Shown here piece by piece: positions 12,101-23,578 of a DNA stretch of 64,000 bases. A program made the translations under genes and the position numbers. The stretch covers positions 6,734,924 to 6,798,923 of the forward strand of contig CM041198.1 in the NCBI GenBank assembly GCA_023078555.1. The letters run 5' to 3'. Each line of letters starts with the position of its first letter. Position 1 is the stretch's first letter. Source of the stretch: Ulva prolifera. Taxonomy: Eukaryota > Chlorophyta > Ulvophyceae > Ulvales > Ulvaceae. The notes beneath the pieces are model-generated. The model was not told the origin of the DNA and ran no database searches. It was given only the letters and a program-made list of their open reading frames with translations.

Positions 12101-12600
12101 GTCCCATGGATCCGCAGTTCCAATTTATTCCCGAAGGAGCCCTGCCAGGTTTGCACACGTGGCTACAGGGGGAGAGGCAAATGGTTCACATCACATCAAT
12201 GTATACATGCGCGCATGACTGCCTCGCCATACCCATAGGCACATCGAGAGCTCCTGGCTTCGAGGCCGACGCCAACACCGTATCAGTGCCTGTGTGCAGG
12301 GCGCTCGCGGAGCTGGTCGGCCTGCAGCTGCTCACCGAGGCGCTGCAGCTGCTGCTGCTGCCGCGGGTGCTGCCGAGCGTGGCCGGCGTGCTGCGCCTGC
12401 TGCGGGCGTGCGCTGTGCGCGCTGCGCTCAGCACGGCGGTGTTTGCGTACAACTACCGTGTTGCGGGGGTGGCCCCTGCGTGCCACGTCAACACCGCCAT
12501 GTCAGCGTGCTTCTTCGCGGTGTATGCGGGGCTGTACCTGGCCTACCGGGACCGCCCGGCGGCGGCGTCGGGGAGCGACCAGGGGAGCAAGGTGGACTGA
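9124..12600 (+). CDS. Multi-pass membrane protein, family not recognised
   Basis: Five exons join in perfect phase: 9124-9316, 9430-9560, 10381-10641, 11266-11453 and 12300-12600. They give 357 residues. I see about six hydrophobic segments: TAVVSAVFAVYYIFAPF near the start, MAFSWALRLVMGAA, IAEVLAMASLALMWI, PIAAVLMVGALLSCFGLGMM (built exactly across the exon 3/4 junction), LQLLTEALQLLLLP, and a final ACFFAVYAGLYLAY. A Ser/Gln-rich loop lies between the third and fourth, and a hydrophilic tail ends at 12600. The junction-spanning membrane helix and the phase closure argue that this is one gene. No catalytic motif is visible and I do not recognise the family. The N-terminus is hydrophobic but not a clear plastid transit peptide. 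Donors are GTGAAG, GTGTGC, GTGCCC and GTGCCT; acceptors are TTGCAG, GTGCAG and GGCAG-type. Confidence 0.65.
10287..10320. repeat. Copy 1 of a GTAAAGTAAAGTAAATCTGAATTT element
   Basis: The same block, including the following TGAGCCGT, recurs at 29165-29202, where an extra ACTTTACT makes the copy self-complementary. It lies in the second intron of the membrane-protein gene, just before the third exon. Confidence 0.7.
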
Positions 12601-13629
12601 GTCGGGCTATGTGGCGCTGCCTTGCGGGCTGCCAGCGGCAACAACGCATGCATGTGTGACACGTGCATGCCAAGGTGGTGAAGTGGGGGGCCATCATTCG
12701 GCGAATGGGGGGGTTGCTCAGGGCGCACGCGTTGCTGTGTTCGAACATGAGGATGCATTGTCTCGTCGCGATGTGTGTTTGGCTTCTGTAGTGATGGATC
12801 TGGGGAGTGCTGAGTTCACGAGTGTTCACAGGCTGGTGGAGGTGAGTGCAACGGGGAGGGCTAGTGGGGATGGAGATGTCAGTGTAATTTTTGTGATGGT
12901 TGCTCTGACTTCAACTCGGAGGGACGTCGTTGCTAGCGATGTATGTGGTACAAGGACAAAGCGATGTCACTGGTACCGGTGCCTGCTGCAATGTGCATGT
13001 TATGGCTACATGTGGCGTACACATCTGAACAATTGTTCTGCACACTGCTGCATAGTGTTCCGCGTGGCATCGCGCTCGGCCTGTCGTAGCCTACTGCTCA
13101 GAGATCGAGAACAGGAGTGCTTGTTTGGGTGAGCAATTTAGAGAAGCGGAGGGGAACGTGAAAGCATGCTGCAGCTTCGACGATGGCCCATGTGCAAGTT
13201 TGGTAGTGGTCATGTCGCAATCGTCTCTGATGCCGTCTCTTGTTAGCGCTAATCAAGGATAGTACTGTAGAAGTAGTAGCAATCGAAGCAAAAACTCCTC
13301 TACCGATCACTTCATTGGCGTCATATGATTGATTGTCCGATCAGCTAATCTTTTTATTCGTAGCACTAGCTTGAGCGGCATCACGGAATGCAGAGCGCGT
13401 ATGTCATTCTTGCAGTGTCCTCAAAAGTAATATTGTGACTTATTCTGTTGAAGTGTCGGGCAGCCAACTGTGTGTCCCGACTTTACTTGACAGGTCAGGC
13501 CGTGGTGTCCATAATTGGCTCCCGCTCGCTGATCGAACACATCACGAGGCCACGTCCATAGCAGAACAACAGATAGGAGAGGTTACATTACATCAGGATC
13601 AGGATACTCATCGGCTGGCTGTCATTCGT
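12601..13629. other. Intergenic, nothing identified
   Basis: About 1 kb between the unknown membrane protein and the ataxin-3 gene. No family-like frame was found. It should hold the ATXN3 promoter and 5' UTR. Confidence 0.4.
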
Positions 13630-16121
13630 ATGGCGGATGTGCTGTTGTACCATGAGAAGCAGGTGCGTCAGGCTGCAACGATATTGAAATTATCCCAGAT
13701 AGCGAGCCGTGAGACATCCTGCTGCTAGCTGTGGTGCGTTTTTCTAGTGCTATGGAAGAGCGTATTCAGGAGGCAGCCTTGTGCGGTGTGCACTGCGTCA
13801 ACAGCTTGTTACAAGGGCCACTCTTCAACGAATGGGATCTTGCCAAGATGGCCCAAGAGCTCGATGAAAAAGAACGTACACTCATGGCGTCTCATGGCAT
13901 GAATACGCCCGAGTTCATAAAGTATGCAGCAGAAGAGAGTGGAAACGTTGCCAGGGATGGCATGTTCTCCATCCAAGTGCGTTTCGTGTCGTATTACTGG
14001 CTCTCTGCTCCTACACTCAACGTAAGAATCACATTGAATGGCTGTGCATGAGCATTTTACTCACACTATCAGCTTTGCAGGTCCTCCAGAAGGCACTGTC
14101 AAATTGGAGCTTAGCAACCTGCCCCATCACTCACCCCAGTATGCACCAAATAGCTCGAGATCCTACGGCAGCTGATGGCTTCATCTGTCATCTGTCAAAC
14201 CACTGGTTCAGCATCCGTCCAGTCGCAGGTCAATGGTGGAACTTCAACTCCCTCCTGCCTGCCCCGCAGTTCTTAGGCATGGTGTACCTGGACTCATTCC
14301 TCTCCACCCTCAAAAGCCAAAACTGGACTATCTATGTTGTTCAAGGCAAGCTGCCAGCGCGTGCTGACGAGAGCATGGTCCATGGCTCTCCTGCAGGCCG
14401 CCTGTGGACACCAGAAGACGTGCGACCCACATCCTGCCATATGCTGCCGTATACTGATTCTGCCACTGCTGAATCAAACACCATTGATCCGCACCACACC
14501 ACCGCATCGACCCTCGTACAAACGCTTTCTTCATTAACAGGCTAGTGATGATCAATCCGATATACTATCATAGTGCCTGAGTAGCATCCACCGCTCTTGC
14601 CTTGCCATTGGGCAGTCCTCGCCTTTCCAAATGCTGGCATCTGTTGCAGCGGCCTCCATTGTCCGGTCATGCACTATCAACACGCATCCCGTCTTGCACG
14701 CCCACTCGTCTGTCCGATGACATCGCTCGCGGTGTGCCGCTCGCGGTGTGCCGCTCTCCTACTTGCTAACACCTCCACGCCACACGTGGCGGCCGCAGGC
14801 ACCGATGCCCCTTTCCCCCACACATAGCCTGCGCCCGACTGTTCAGTCGATGCCAGATTCACATGCCGTGCGGTGCCGTGCGATCGAGCCGTATTTCCGC
14901 GCAGCCACTCACGCACCGCCCACGTCCACGCAGGCGAAGGCGGCAAACACCGACTCCTCCGTCGCCAAGACGCGCGCCCGCGGCAAGGCCATCGTGGAGG
15001 ACCTCCTCTCGGCGGCCCACGCCTCCGGCGGCTCCCTCTCCCTCTCCTCCGCCCCCGCCCACGCCGCCCCCGCGACCTCCGCCACCGCCGGCGGCCCCTC
15101 TGAGGAGGAGCAGCTGCAGATAGCCCTCGCCGCATCACGCGCGGCGGCCGGCGGCGGCGGTGGATGCAGTACGAGCGGTGGTGGTGCCGGACCCGGTGCC
15201 GCGCTGACGGACGAGCAGCAGCTGGAGCTGGCGATCAAGGCGAGCCTGGGGGACTGGGAGTCACGTGGCGGCGGTGGGGGAGATGCCGGGGCGAGTACCA
15301 GCAGTGGGCGTGTCGCGCGGAGTGTGCAGACGCTGTCCCAGGGCGCAGTGCGCTACCCCGCATACGAGTTTACCTGCTCTCTGTGGTTTTTGGTCGTATG
15401 AATCAAGAATGAGCGGCACCGTCGTGCGGTGGGGTTTGCAGAGGTGACTGCCGTCGTGTGGCCTCGGGGTCGACCTGGGTGGGTGGCTGCCTGGCAGCTC
15501 GAACTCGGCGCTTGCTGTTGGCCTGCTGCGTGCGCACCATGCATGTCTCGCACCGTCCCTGGCGCATGATGTAGTCACGGGGAAGGGCTCACGTCCCTGC
15601 ACAGGCTCGGCTGTACGCCAGCACGCACTGAGATTCTCGTGTCTGCGTAGACCTGTGTTCACTCTTCTGTACCTGATACAGACACACGCCGCAGATTGTA
15701 TCCGGGTAGACCCATGACAGACGGCGTTGTGCAGAGAGACAGCGCGGACGATCCGGAGCTGATGGCTGCGATCGCAGAGAGCCTGCAGCCCAGCGGCCCC
15801 GCTGCTGCACTCGCCGCTGCTGCCGAGGCGGCGCCGGCCCAGCGAGAGGCCGACGGCGCGCAGTCGGCGCCCCCCGCCCGCGGCGGCCCGCCGTGCGAGC
15901 TGAGCGTGCGCCTGCCCAACAACCAGCGGCTACTGGCGGAGTTCACCCTGCAGGCGACGGTGGGCGACGTGCTGGCGTGGCTGGAGGACCGCGGCTGGAG
16001 CTCGCGGTCGCACCGCCTGTGCGTGTCGTTCCCCCGTGTGCCGCTTCTCGAGCGCAGTGCGTCGCTGAGCGACGTGGGTCTGCGGGGGCCGCGGGAGGTG
16101 CTGCTGCTGGAGCGCTGCTAG
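13630..16121 (+). CDS. ATXN3: Ataxin-3-type deubiquitinase: Josephin, three UIMs, UBX
   Basis: Five exons: 13630-13662, 13770-13976, 14081-14419, 14934-15347 and 15735-16121. All phases are 0, giving 459 residues. Exon 1 (MADVLLYHEKQ) joins exon 2 to recreate the Josephin start HEKQEAALCGVHC. Catalytic residues are all present: Gln11, Cys16, His121 (NHWFSIR) and Asn136 (QWWNFNS), each offset by +2 from human ataxin-3. Exon 4 has two ubiquitin-interacting motifs (SEEEQLQIALAAS and TDEQQLELAIKASL). Exon 5 has a third (DDPELMAAIAESL) and a C-terminal UBX fold, about residues 383-459, with the FPR loop that binds p97/CDC48. By family, it should trim ubiquitin chains, with CDC48 as likely partner. 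The UBX tail replaces the polyglutamine and VCP-binding tail of animal ataxin-3; I recall it from other ataxin-3 homologues outside animals. Introns are 84-514 bp. Confidence 0.95.
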
Positions 16122-17053
16122 TGAACTCTGGTGCTGCTGCAAACATCTGTGCTGATGGGATGAGATTCTGCCGACTGCTGACAGACGGCGGTCCGAGTCA
16201 AGTGGCTGCTCAGTGGCTGTCGTCGATTCAAGTCCAGATTCTGACAATTTTTTGAGCAGCAAAGAGTATCAGCTTCCGTTCAGGTAACTGGTGTATGCAT
16301 TCTACCCTAGTCAGTTTACAATATACTCTCCAAGGTTGCCGCAAGTCCGCTCAACTGCAAGCGTGCCGTTTCCCGCCTGGATCTGTCAGGAATTGTCCAG
16401 GGATGGGTGGTCACACAGCATGCATACTAGAGGACTGCGTGCTGATAGCAGACGTCCTGCCGTGTAAGCAGTCAGACACACAGATTCAGCTGACAGCGGT
16501 GGCAAGCATGTGGCGCATGTTCTAAGCACTATGTAACGTGACTAACAGGTCAGGGTGTCGAAAGCCTGCCATCAGACTGTGGTGGCTGCCACACGATCGC
16601 CTGTTTTGCGACGAAACGGGTTTGGCTAGTGTCGAATTGTCAGGGGCTGCCTTACTGTTGGTAGAGATCAACATAGGCTCCCCGGGTTGGCGGAGCTGCA
16701 CTGTCCTATTGGTGGTCCGAACAGGACAACGTACGGGCAACGGAGCAAGCTGAAGCCAAGCCAGGACGGGCACGCAGGCATCGCCGAGCCCCACAGCAGT
16801 GCTATTCCAGCACAACACTCTTCTACTGCAAGACCACCATCTATGATTGCAGATTCTTTTATTGCCAACGGCCCCACTGGAAGGCTCAGTGCAGCCTCTG
16901 ACTCACTAGAACATGCAGCAAGGCTGCAGTGCTGCTCAGTCGCCACCCCGGCCCCGGCCGAGAACCATGCGACGGTCTACCATTGTTTCTGGAGCTAGAA
17001 TACAGTCTACCCGCATATACACGCCCGCACACGCACCACATCTCGCACGCATG
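16122..17053. other. Convergent intergenic region
   Basis: About 0.9 kb between the 3' ends of ATXN3 (+) and the LETM1-like gene (-). No gene or repeat was recognised. Confidence 0.4.
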
Positions 17054-20000
17054 CTACCTCGACTTCGGGCGGCTGCCCAGGCCCGCGTCATCCTCGCTGT
17101 CACTGCCAAACGTCATCGCCTCCATGCCCGCCTGCTGCACCCGCTGCTCGAGCTCCTTGATCTGCTGTGACGCCGAGGGCGTCGGGCGGTCCGGGTTTGC
17201 CTGCGCGTCCTGCGCCATGTCGGCCGCCTGCTGCTGTATCACGGGCACGCCGGGGGGCCGCAGGCGCGCGATCGCGGCCGCCGCCTGCTGTAGCTCCTGC
17301 TGATCCTGCACGCACGCATGGCGCCGATGCATCAGGTTTGATCCGGCGAGGGTTCACCTGCCGCTGAGGTCATTCTTGCGCGGCACACGGCACGGTGCAA
17401 GGGTGGCTGGCGCTCGCTCAGCCAAATACGGTGCAACCATCAAGCAACACGCCAAATGAAAACCCAAAATTCAGCCACACGAAGATAGAGAAGCCCGGTG
17501 CCGGGGCGATGGGTGAGGGGGTGAGATGGGCAGGCGGCGGCACAAAGCGCCGAGGGCGCAAGTGGCGCACGCGCATACCACGCCATTGTAGTCATGATCG
17601 CAACCGGCTCGTCCCCCTTGGTTGGCAGCATATGCACACACGCGTTGCGCACAGTGTCACAGCATCTACCTGCCTCGGTGCCATTCTGCGGCTTCTCGGC
17701 GCCATTCAGCACTGTCGTGGCCGTGCCGTGGGGCCCGTGTTGTGGATCCGAGGTCGAGCTCATAAATCTTGACTTCTTCAGATATTGAGTTCAGAGTTGC
17801 ACCGAGGGTTCCGGGAAGGAGCGGGGGGGGGGGGTTGTCCGCACCTCCTCATGGTCGGCGACGGCCTGCGCGACAGACAGCTGGTTGCGCAGGTCCTCGT
17901 AGCGCTTCACCATGTCCTGCCGCTGCGTGTTGAACTGCGACGGGAAGAAGTCCGGGAAGTAGCGCTGGATGAAGCCAAAGACGAGCACGTGGCCGAGGGG
18001 CGTCATCGGGATGATGAGGATGATGATGAAGGGGATGAACGTGAACAAGTCCTTCACCGTCCGCCGCAGCGCCTGCATAGCGCGCTCCGGTGAGGGCCCC
18101 TGTAGTCACCGTGCTGCGCGGTGGAGCGGCCGCGATGGCGAGCACGCGCCCGCACAGCAACAGCGAGACGCAGTCTAGGCGGCCGTTACGGATGAAAACA
18201 ACGTGGCGATCGGTGGGGTGCAGCGCGCGTGCTTGCGAACTGAGGGAGAACTGCGCAAATAGCCCGAGCAAGAACCCCCTCTCCTGTCTCATCCACAGAT
18301 ACGCAAGCCAAGCCGCACACCGCCGCAGTTCACACTCTGCTGCTCCAGACTTGTGTGCGGGCGTGCGTTGTGTGGCCTGCCCTGCCGTACGGCCGCTGTG
18401 CACCATTCGATTGCAGGTATTTGCATATAGGGTGTGTGCTTCCATGCCACTGCTCGCGTCTCTACGCCTCAACGCCGATCTGGGCCACTGAACTTTCGAA
18501 TATACACCAGCTTAGTGTTTCCACAAAAGGCACGATACAGCACAGCACAGAGCACAGCGCAGCACGCACCGAGACCTCGCGCGCACGCAGCGTGTTGCCG
18601 ACGAGCGCGCGCGTGAAGAGCTGCCCGCTGTACACGGCGTCGCTCGCGAGCATGCGCACGCCGAGCGAGAAGAAGCCGAGGCCCTCCTGCACGGTCGTGC
18701 CCGCCTCGCGCAGCTGCAGCTGCAGCGTGCGCAGGCTGAACAGGCCGCCGCCGCCAAAGACGTCCTGGTCGGGGATGCCGAGGCGCACGCGCGCCTCCGA
18801 GATCTCGGCCGCGAGGTCGCGCACCTCGTCGTCGAAGGCCGGCATCAGCAGCGACGGCCGCGCCTGCTGCCGCTGCATGCGCACACCGCTGCTGTGATCT
18901 GTGCTTTGGATTCGGCCGGACATGCGGCGGGGGGGAACATGTGGCGTGATGACAGAGAAGCTTGGCGGCTTCCACCGCCCGCCTTGCTGTGCTGCTTGAC
19001 CCTGTTGTTACGCCATGCAATGCATTGTCACTGGCGCACCTTCACTCACCACCCGCGTGCCACAGGCGCCGTGTGAGTGCTGCGGGGGCTCCGTGCACGA
19101 TTCCCGCTGCAGCGCACCAAAAGGGGACTGTGATGACACGCCATCACACGCGTGCATCTCACGTGCCATGCTCGTCCGGCTGAAGCAGTTGCTCTGACAT
19201 GTGCACCATCCACCACGTCATTGCAAATCCTCTAACATGCAGGTCACGTAACAGGGACCCCCCCGGTGCACACATTCCCACATGCATGCGCACGGCCTGG
19301 TGAGGTGCCGACGGGTCTCGCGCCGCAGGGCGCACCTGGAAGACGTCGCGCAGGGCCGCCTGCCGCCGCATGAGTAGCGCGAACTGCGCGAGGAGCACCG
19401 AGAGCTCCTCTGTGGAGCCCCGCCGCGGCACGACCCGCGCGAGCTCCGCCGCCGCCTCGGCGCCCGTCACCGCGCGTCCCGGCTCCACGTCCAGTACCTG
19501 CCATGAAATACGGCCGGTTACGTGATGCGCTGTGGCTGTGAGGATTATGCGCGTAGACCTACGCCCTCGCCCCACAGATGCCAGTAGACTGACATCCGGT
19601 CCCACGTGTGGCGATTCTGCTGCCGTCCACGTACACCGTATCAGACGCATGCAGCGCATGCATTGCGGCGCAGCGCACCTGCCGCGCCTCGTCCTCAAGC
19701 GCGAGGTAGAGGTAGTCCAGCTGGACGTCGAGCGTGCACAGCGCGAGCTCGCGCCCGACGCTCAGCACCTCGCGGTCCATGTCCTGCATCTCGTAGGCCA
19801 TGAGGGCACGCAGCTCGATCGGCGCCCGGCGCACGCGCGTCTCGCGGTCCTTGCTCACCTCCTTCAGCCGCTTCTCGTACTCTGCAATGCGCAGCTGCAG
19901 CGCCTCGATCTGGCGCCAGATGCGGTCTGCACAGCACCAACAGCCGTCTTGACAGTTGTCTGTCTGAGCACAGGCAGGGGGGGCACCCATGCCGGGCGGC

Positions 20001-23000
20001 GCCGGGAGACCGCATGGGCATGAGAGAGAGCAAGGGCAAAGAGTCCAGCGCCTGGTCCCACGGCCGCCCGGGAGCACCGGACGCGCTGGTCCCGACGCCC
20101 GCAACGTCGGCGGGAAGCAGCCGCCTGTGCGGGCCAGCCGCCCCCATCGGCAGCTTTGAACGCAGCTTGCGCAGGCGCGCGGCTGCGTTGATACAGCGCC
20201 CACCCGCATCACCACCCCTCACCGCGGGGGGGCACAGCACCCGTCAGTAGCACAGCATCCGTCCTCCCTGGTGGGAGCGCCGCTGCAAGGCACATCGCAC
20301 GGAAGCCCCCCTCCCCCCCGGCACATAAACCCAACCTGCAGCCGCAGGTCGAATGCGGCAAACAGACAGGGCTCCCAGAACCACGTGCGGCATAACCGGC
20401 CATCCAGCAGTCAAACTACACAGCTATGCCATGGAGGCCAGCCCAGCACCGGGCAGCCGCAGTCGCACACAGGGGCGTGGCGGGGACGCACCGGCGTCGG
20501 AGAGGGGGGTCGCCATGCCGAGCGGCAGGCGCTCGGCGGCGGAGGCGCGGAGGCCGTTGAGGCGCGCCCACACGCCGCTGACGTACGTGCGCGACACGCT
20601 CAGCGCCTCCCGCACGCCGCTGTCGCGCACGAGCTCGCGCGCCATCTGCACGCCCGAGCGCACGCCGCCGGCGTCGGAACCCGCGAGGTACGTCGCCGGC
20701 GTGCGCCCCGGCATCGACAGCGCGCCGGCCATCTGCATGGCACGCCATGCGTCACGTGTGCGGCAATGCGTGTGGTAATAATAGGACAAAGGCACAGAGT
20801 GGCGGCAACGGACAAGCACATCGACACCAGCGACAGTGCCACATGCAGACCGGGTTCAGTCTTGGCTGCTTGGACTTGGCTGCAATGCAAGTGTGCCCCA
20901 GCGGCAGAACCTGGTGAGACCTCGCCAGGCGCTGTGACTAGGCTGCAGCGGGTGACGCGTGCCCGGGCTGCCCGGTGAGGTAAAGGAGACGACAGCTACG
21001 TCAGATGGATGTGCATCATCCAGTGAGGGGTGGTGCTGCGCTGAGAGGTCATGTCATATCACCTGATGTGTGTGATGATGCTGTGTGGCGGCACACTGGA
21101 TGTGCATCATCCAGCGTTCGTGCACGTCCGCTTCTGGCACATGCACCATCTGTGAAGCAGGAACATGCAGACTCGCGTCGGTCAAATGCATGAAGGCAGT
21201 TTCCTGATCCAAGAGGATATGATCGCAAGGGGGCGCTAGGAGGAGGGGGGGGGGGGGGGGGGGGCGTGCCTGCCTTGCGCGCGCCTGCACCTCCCGCCGC
21301 AGGATCCGCACTTCCGGGTCGTTCCGGAAGGCCTGGCCGAGGGCGTGCAGCTCACGCTCCTCACGCTTGCGCAGCTTGCCACAGCTCGACAGTGCGAGGT
21401 TCTCGAGGCCCGCCGCGAGCTTGCCCATCTGCGCCGCCGCCGCGGGGTCCCGTGCCTTGAGCGCGCCCGCGCCGCCGCCGCCGCCCTCGCCGCGGGCCGA
21501 CGCCGCGGCGGAGGACGCGCCCTCTGAGGAGCCGGAGCCCGTCGCGGCGTCGCGGTCGTCGGCGGAGATCTCGGTGGGGTCATGGAAGAGGAGTGAGACG
21601 TGCGGCAGCAGCGCCTTCACATCCGCCTGCACTGCCGCGCAGCCTTGTGGCCTGTTCTTTTGTTTGTCATTGGTTGCAAAACTGTCGTTCCACCCATGGA
21701 CTCATGCGTTCGACCCGCGCTGTATCTGAATCACGCTGTGTGCGATCACTGGCTCTATGTGCGCCGCTGCCATGCTCAAGCGCTGTGCCGTTTCCGGGTT
21801 ACGTGTGCTGGATGGATTCTGACACAAGAGCAGCGCAGTGCACAAGGGGCGCGGCCGGCGCCTGTCAGAGTACGAATTCTACGGTCTCTGTGCCGGAGCA
21901 CTACCACTCTTCCTATACGTGTAAGCATCATCCAGGTGCCGGCCGGCCGTGACGTCCGCGGTGCAGCCATCCTCCGCAGCGCGCAGACGGCTCCACTGCT
22001 GTGTGGAGCATACACTTCTGACCTGTCTGTGTGTCAGGCATTCTTGACACACAGACAGGTCAGAATTGCCGCCTCTGCTCACATGGCGCGCGAAAACGGT
22101 GGGGCCGTGTGCGCTGGTTCCGGGCTACGCCCCCCGGAGCAGCGCGGGGGCCTTTGGCCCGAGGCGCGAATGAAGAAATTAAAAAATAAACCCCCCGGGT
22201 GTTCACCTGGAGTGTCAATGGGCTGCGGCCGCCGCTACAGCGCACCACGGGCGCCTGGGCTGCGCTGGCGGAGGCGCGGCCAGGTAGGACCCAAGGCGGT
22301 TGACATGCGGGAGCGCCCCGCCTGAAGGCTGAGCTGCAACGCACAACGCGTCTCGACGGCAGCCGAGGCAGGGCACACTGGCCCGATCGCGGTGAGTATA
22401 ATTGCTTCTGTGGCACTCTACGCTGGCCCACCTTCCCGCCCTTCATTTTATTTTACCGCCCGCTTCACAGTTCCCAGCCTGCGACTTCCCGGACTGCGGC
22501 GTGGGAGTTCCCGGGCTGCGCCTCACCCGCAGTGAAGTTACAGCGCCGCTGCTCCCCACGCTCCCCACCCTTACGTGGCTCGCAGTGCGCGAGCCAAACG
22601 GGTGGGGAACTCGCACGCTGCCCCGCCCGTTCGTGCCGTGTTACGCTCCCCAGCACATAGCTGCTCCGCAGAATCCCCAACATGGTGCACCTCGCCCGCC
22701 GGCCATGGCGTCAAAGGATATAGTATCCGCCACAAAACAGGCACAAGAAAGCCTGTCAGGCCCCACACCCAGGTCGGTGCAAGAGCCAGCCAGAGCCAGA
22801 CCGAACCAGGCAACAGCCAGCACGAAAGATAGGCTACCGCCTGGCCAGACCCAGGCTCACGGAGCCGCGAGCAGAGAGGTGGCGCACCTGGATCTGCTCG
22901 CGGATGACGGCCATGTCGGCGAGGATGTCGAGGGCCTCCGAGCGGCGCGTCTCGCGCGCGCTGCGCCGGTCGTCGTCGCCCGGCATCTCCGCGAGCTCCG

Positions 23001-23578
23001 CGTCCGTGTACGGCGCGTACACCGGCGCCGTCGCGCGGTGGTACGCCTCCGCGCGCACGCAGTTGCGGTAGAAGCGGCGCAGGCAGAGGAGCTGCTCGAG
23101 GCGGCGCACGCGCGCCGCGGCCGCCGCGACGGGGTCGGGCTCGACCGCGCCCACCGCCGCTGCGGCCGCCTCGCTATGCGTCGGCGACCTGCGGCCACAC
23201 GCGCACACGTTGCCACATGACCGCACGAAGTGCAGGGTGCTCGGTGGGGATGGGTGTGCGGGCGTAGGGCGCTGCATGGGCATATGAGACAGAACCCGAG
23301 GTGGGGCATCCGGACAAACTCACGATGCTCCCGACGAGCTGGAGCTCTGTACTACCTCTGCTACTCCCAGGCGCAGGGTGATTGCCGCAGACAGGCCTGA
23401 GGGACTGAGCTGCGGAGTTTCGGCTGCCGCATGCGATGCAAACGTGGCTGAAGCGACGATGGACAATGGGCAGAGTGTGTTGGGGGGGGCAGGGGGGGGG
23501 GGGGGGGGGGGCATGCACAGTGGGCTGTGTCTAAGCGCCCATGCAACAACAGATCGAGAAGGCGTTCTAGCCGATACT
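17054..23578 (-). CDS. LETM1-like organelle membrane protein, 5' end unresolved
   Basis: Ten phase-consistent exons, in transcription order: 23519-23578, 23324-23396, 22888-23188, 21270-21626, 20492-20732, 19679-19926, 19336-19497, 18570-18872, 17845-18072 and 17054-17305. They give about 740 residues; at least one further 5' exon is needed. The signature lies at the 18570/18072 junction: LRAREVS joins ALRRTVKDLFTFIPF, then IIILIIPMTPL, then RYFPDFFPSQF. This is the LETM1 membrane helix and following motif. Upstream are long helical and coiled-coil segments (LRALMAYEMQDMDREVLSVG; FFSLGVRMLASDAVYSGQLF). The C-terminus is a charged coiled coil. Overall order resembles the plant LETM1-like proteins rather than the short animal LETM1. 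The family works in K+/H+ or Ca2+/H+ exchange and in protein insertion at organelle inner membranes; the role of this subfamily is poorly known. The exon ending at 21270 uses a GC donor. Confidence 0.85.
17823..17834 (-). repeat. C12 tract (coding strand) 10 nt after a 5' splice site
   Basis: On the LETM1-like coding strand the donor GTGCGG at 17844 is followed after a few bases by an unbroken run of C, seen as G on the plus strand. Confidence 0.9.
21006..21114. repeat. Direct repeat of a palindromic 18-mer
   Basis: TGGATGTGCATCATCCAG occurs at 21006-21023 and again at 21097-21114, 91 bp apart. Each copy is an imperfect palindrome (TGGATG/CATCCA arms). It lies in an intron of the LETM1-like gene. 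Confidence 0.9.
21245..21264 (-). repeat. C20 tract fused to a GC-AG donor
   Basis: On the LETM1-like coding strand the exon ends GGCAG and the intron begins GCACGC, running straight into about twenty C. Both flanking exons stay in phase 0 with this donor. Confidence 0.85.
22016..22065. repeat. Perfect 21-bp inverted repeat with 8-nt loop
   Basis: The arms at 22016-22036 and 22045-22065 are perfectly complementary (starting TTCTGACCTG, ending CAGGTCAGAA). They are separated by GGCATTCT and would form a long perfect hairpin in RNA from either strand. It sits in an intron of the LETM1-like gene. Confidence 0.95.
23482..23511 (-). repeat. C20 plus C8 tracts after a predicted 5' splice site
   Basis: On the minus strand ACT|GTGCATG is followed at once by C20 (23492-23511), then TG, then C8. 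The preceding 60-nt exon (23519-23578) is supported by phase on both sides. Confidence 0.8.
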
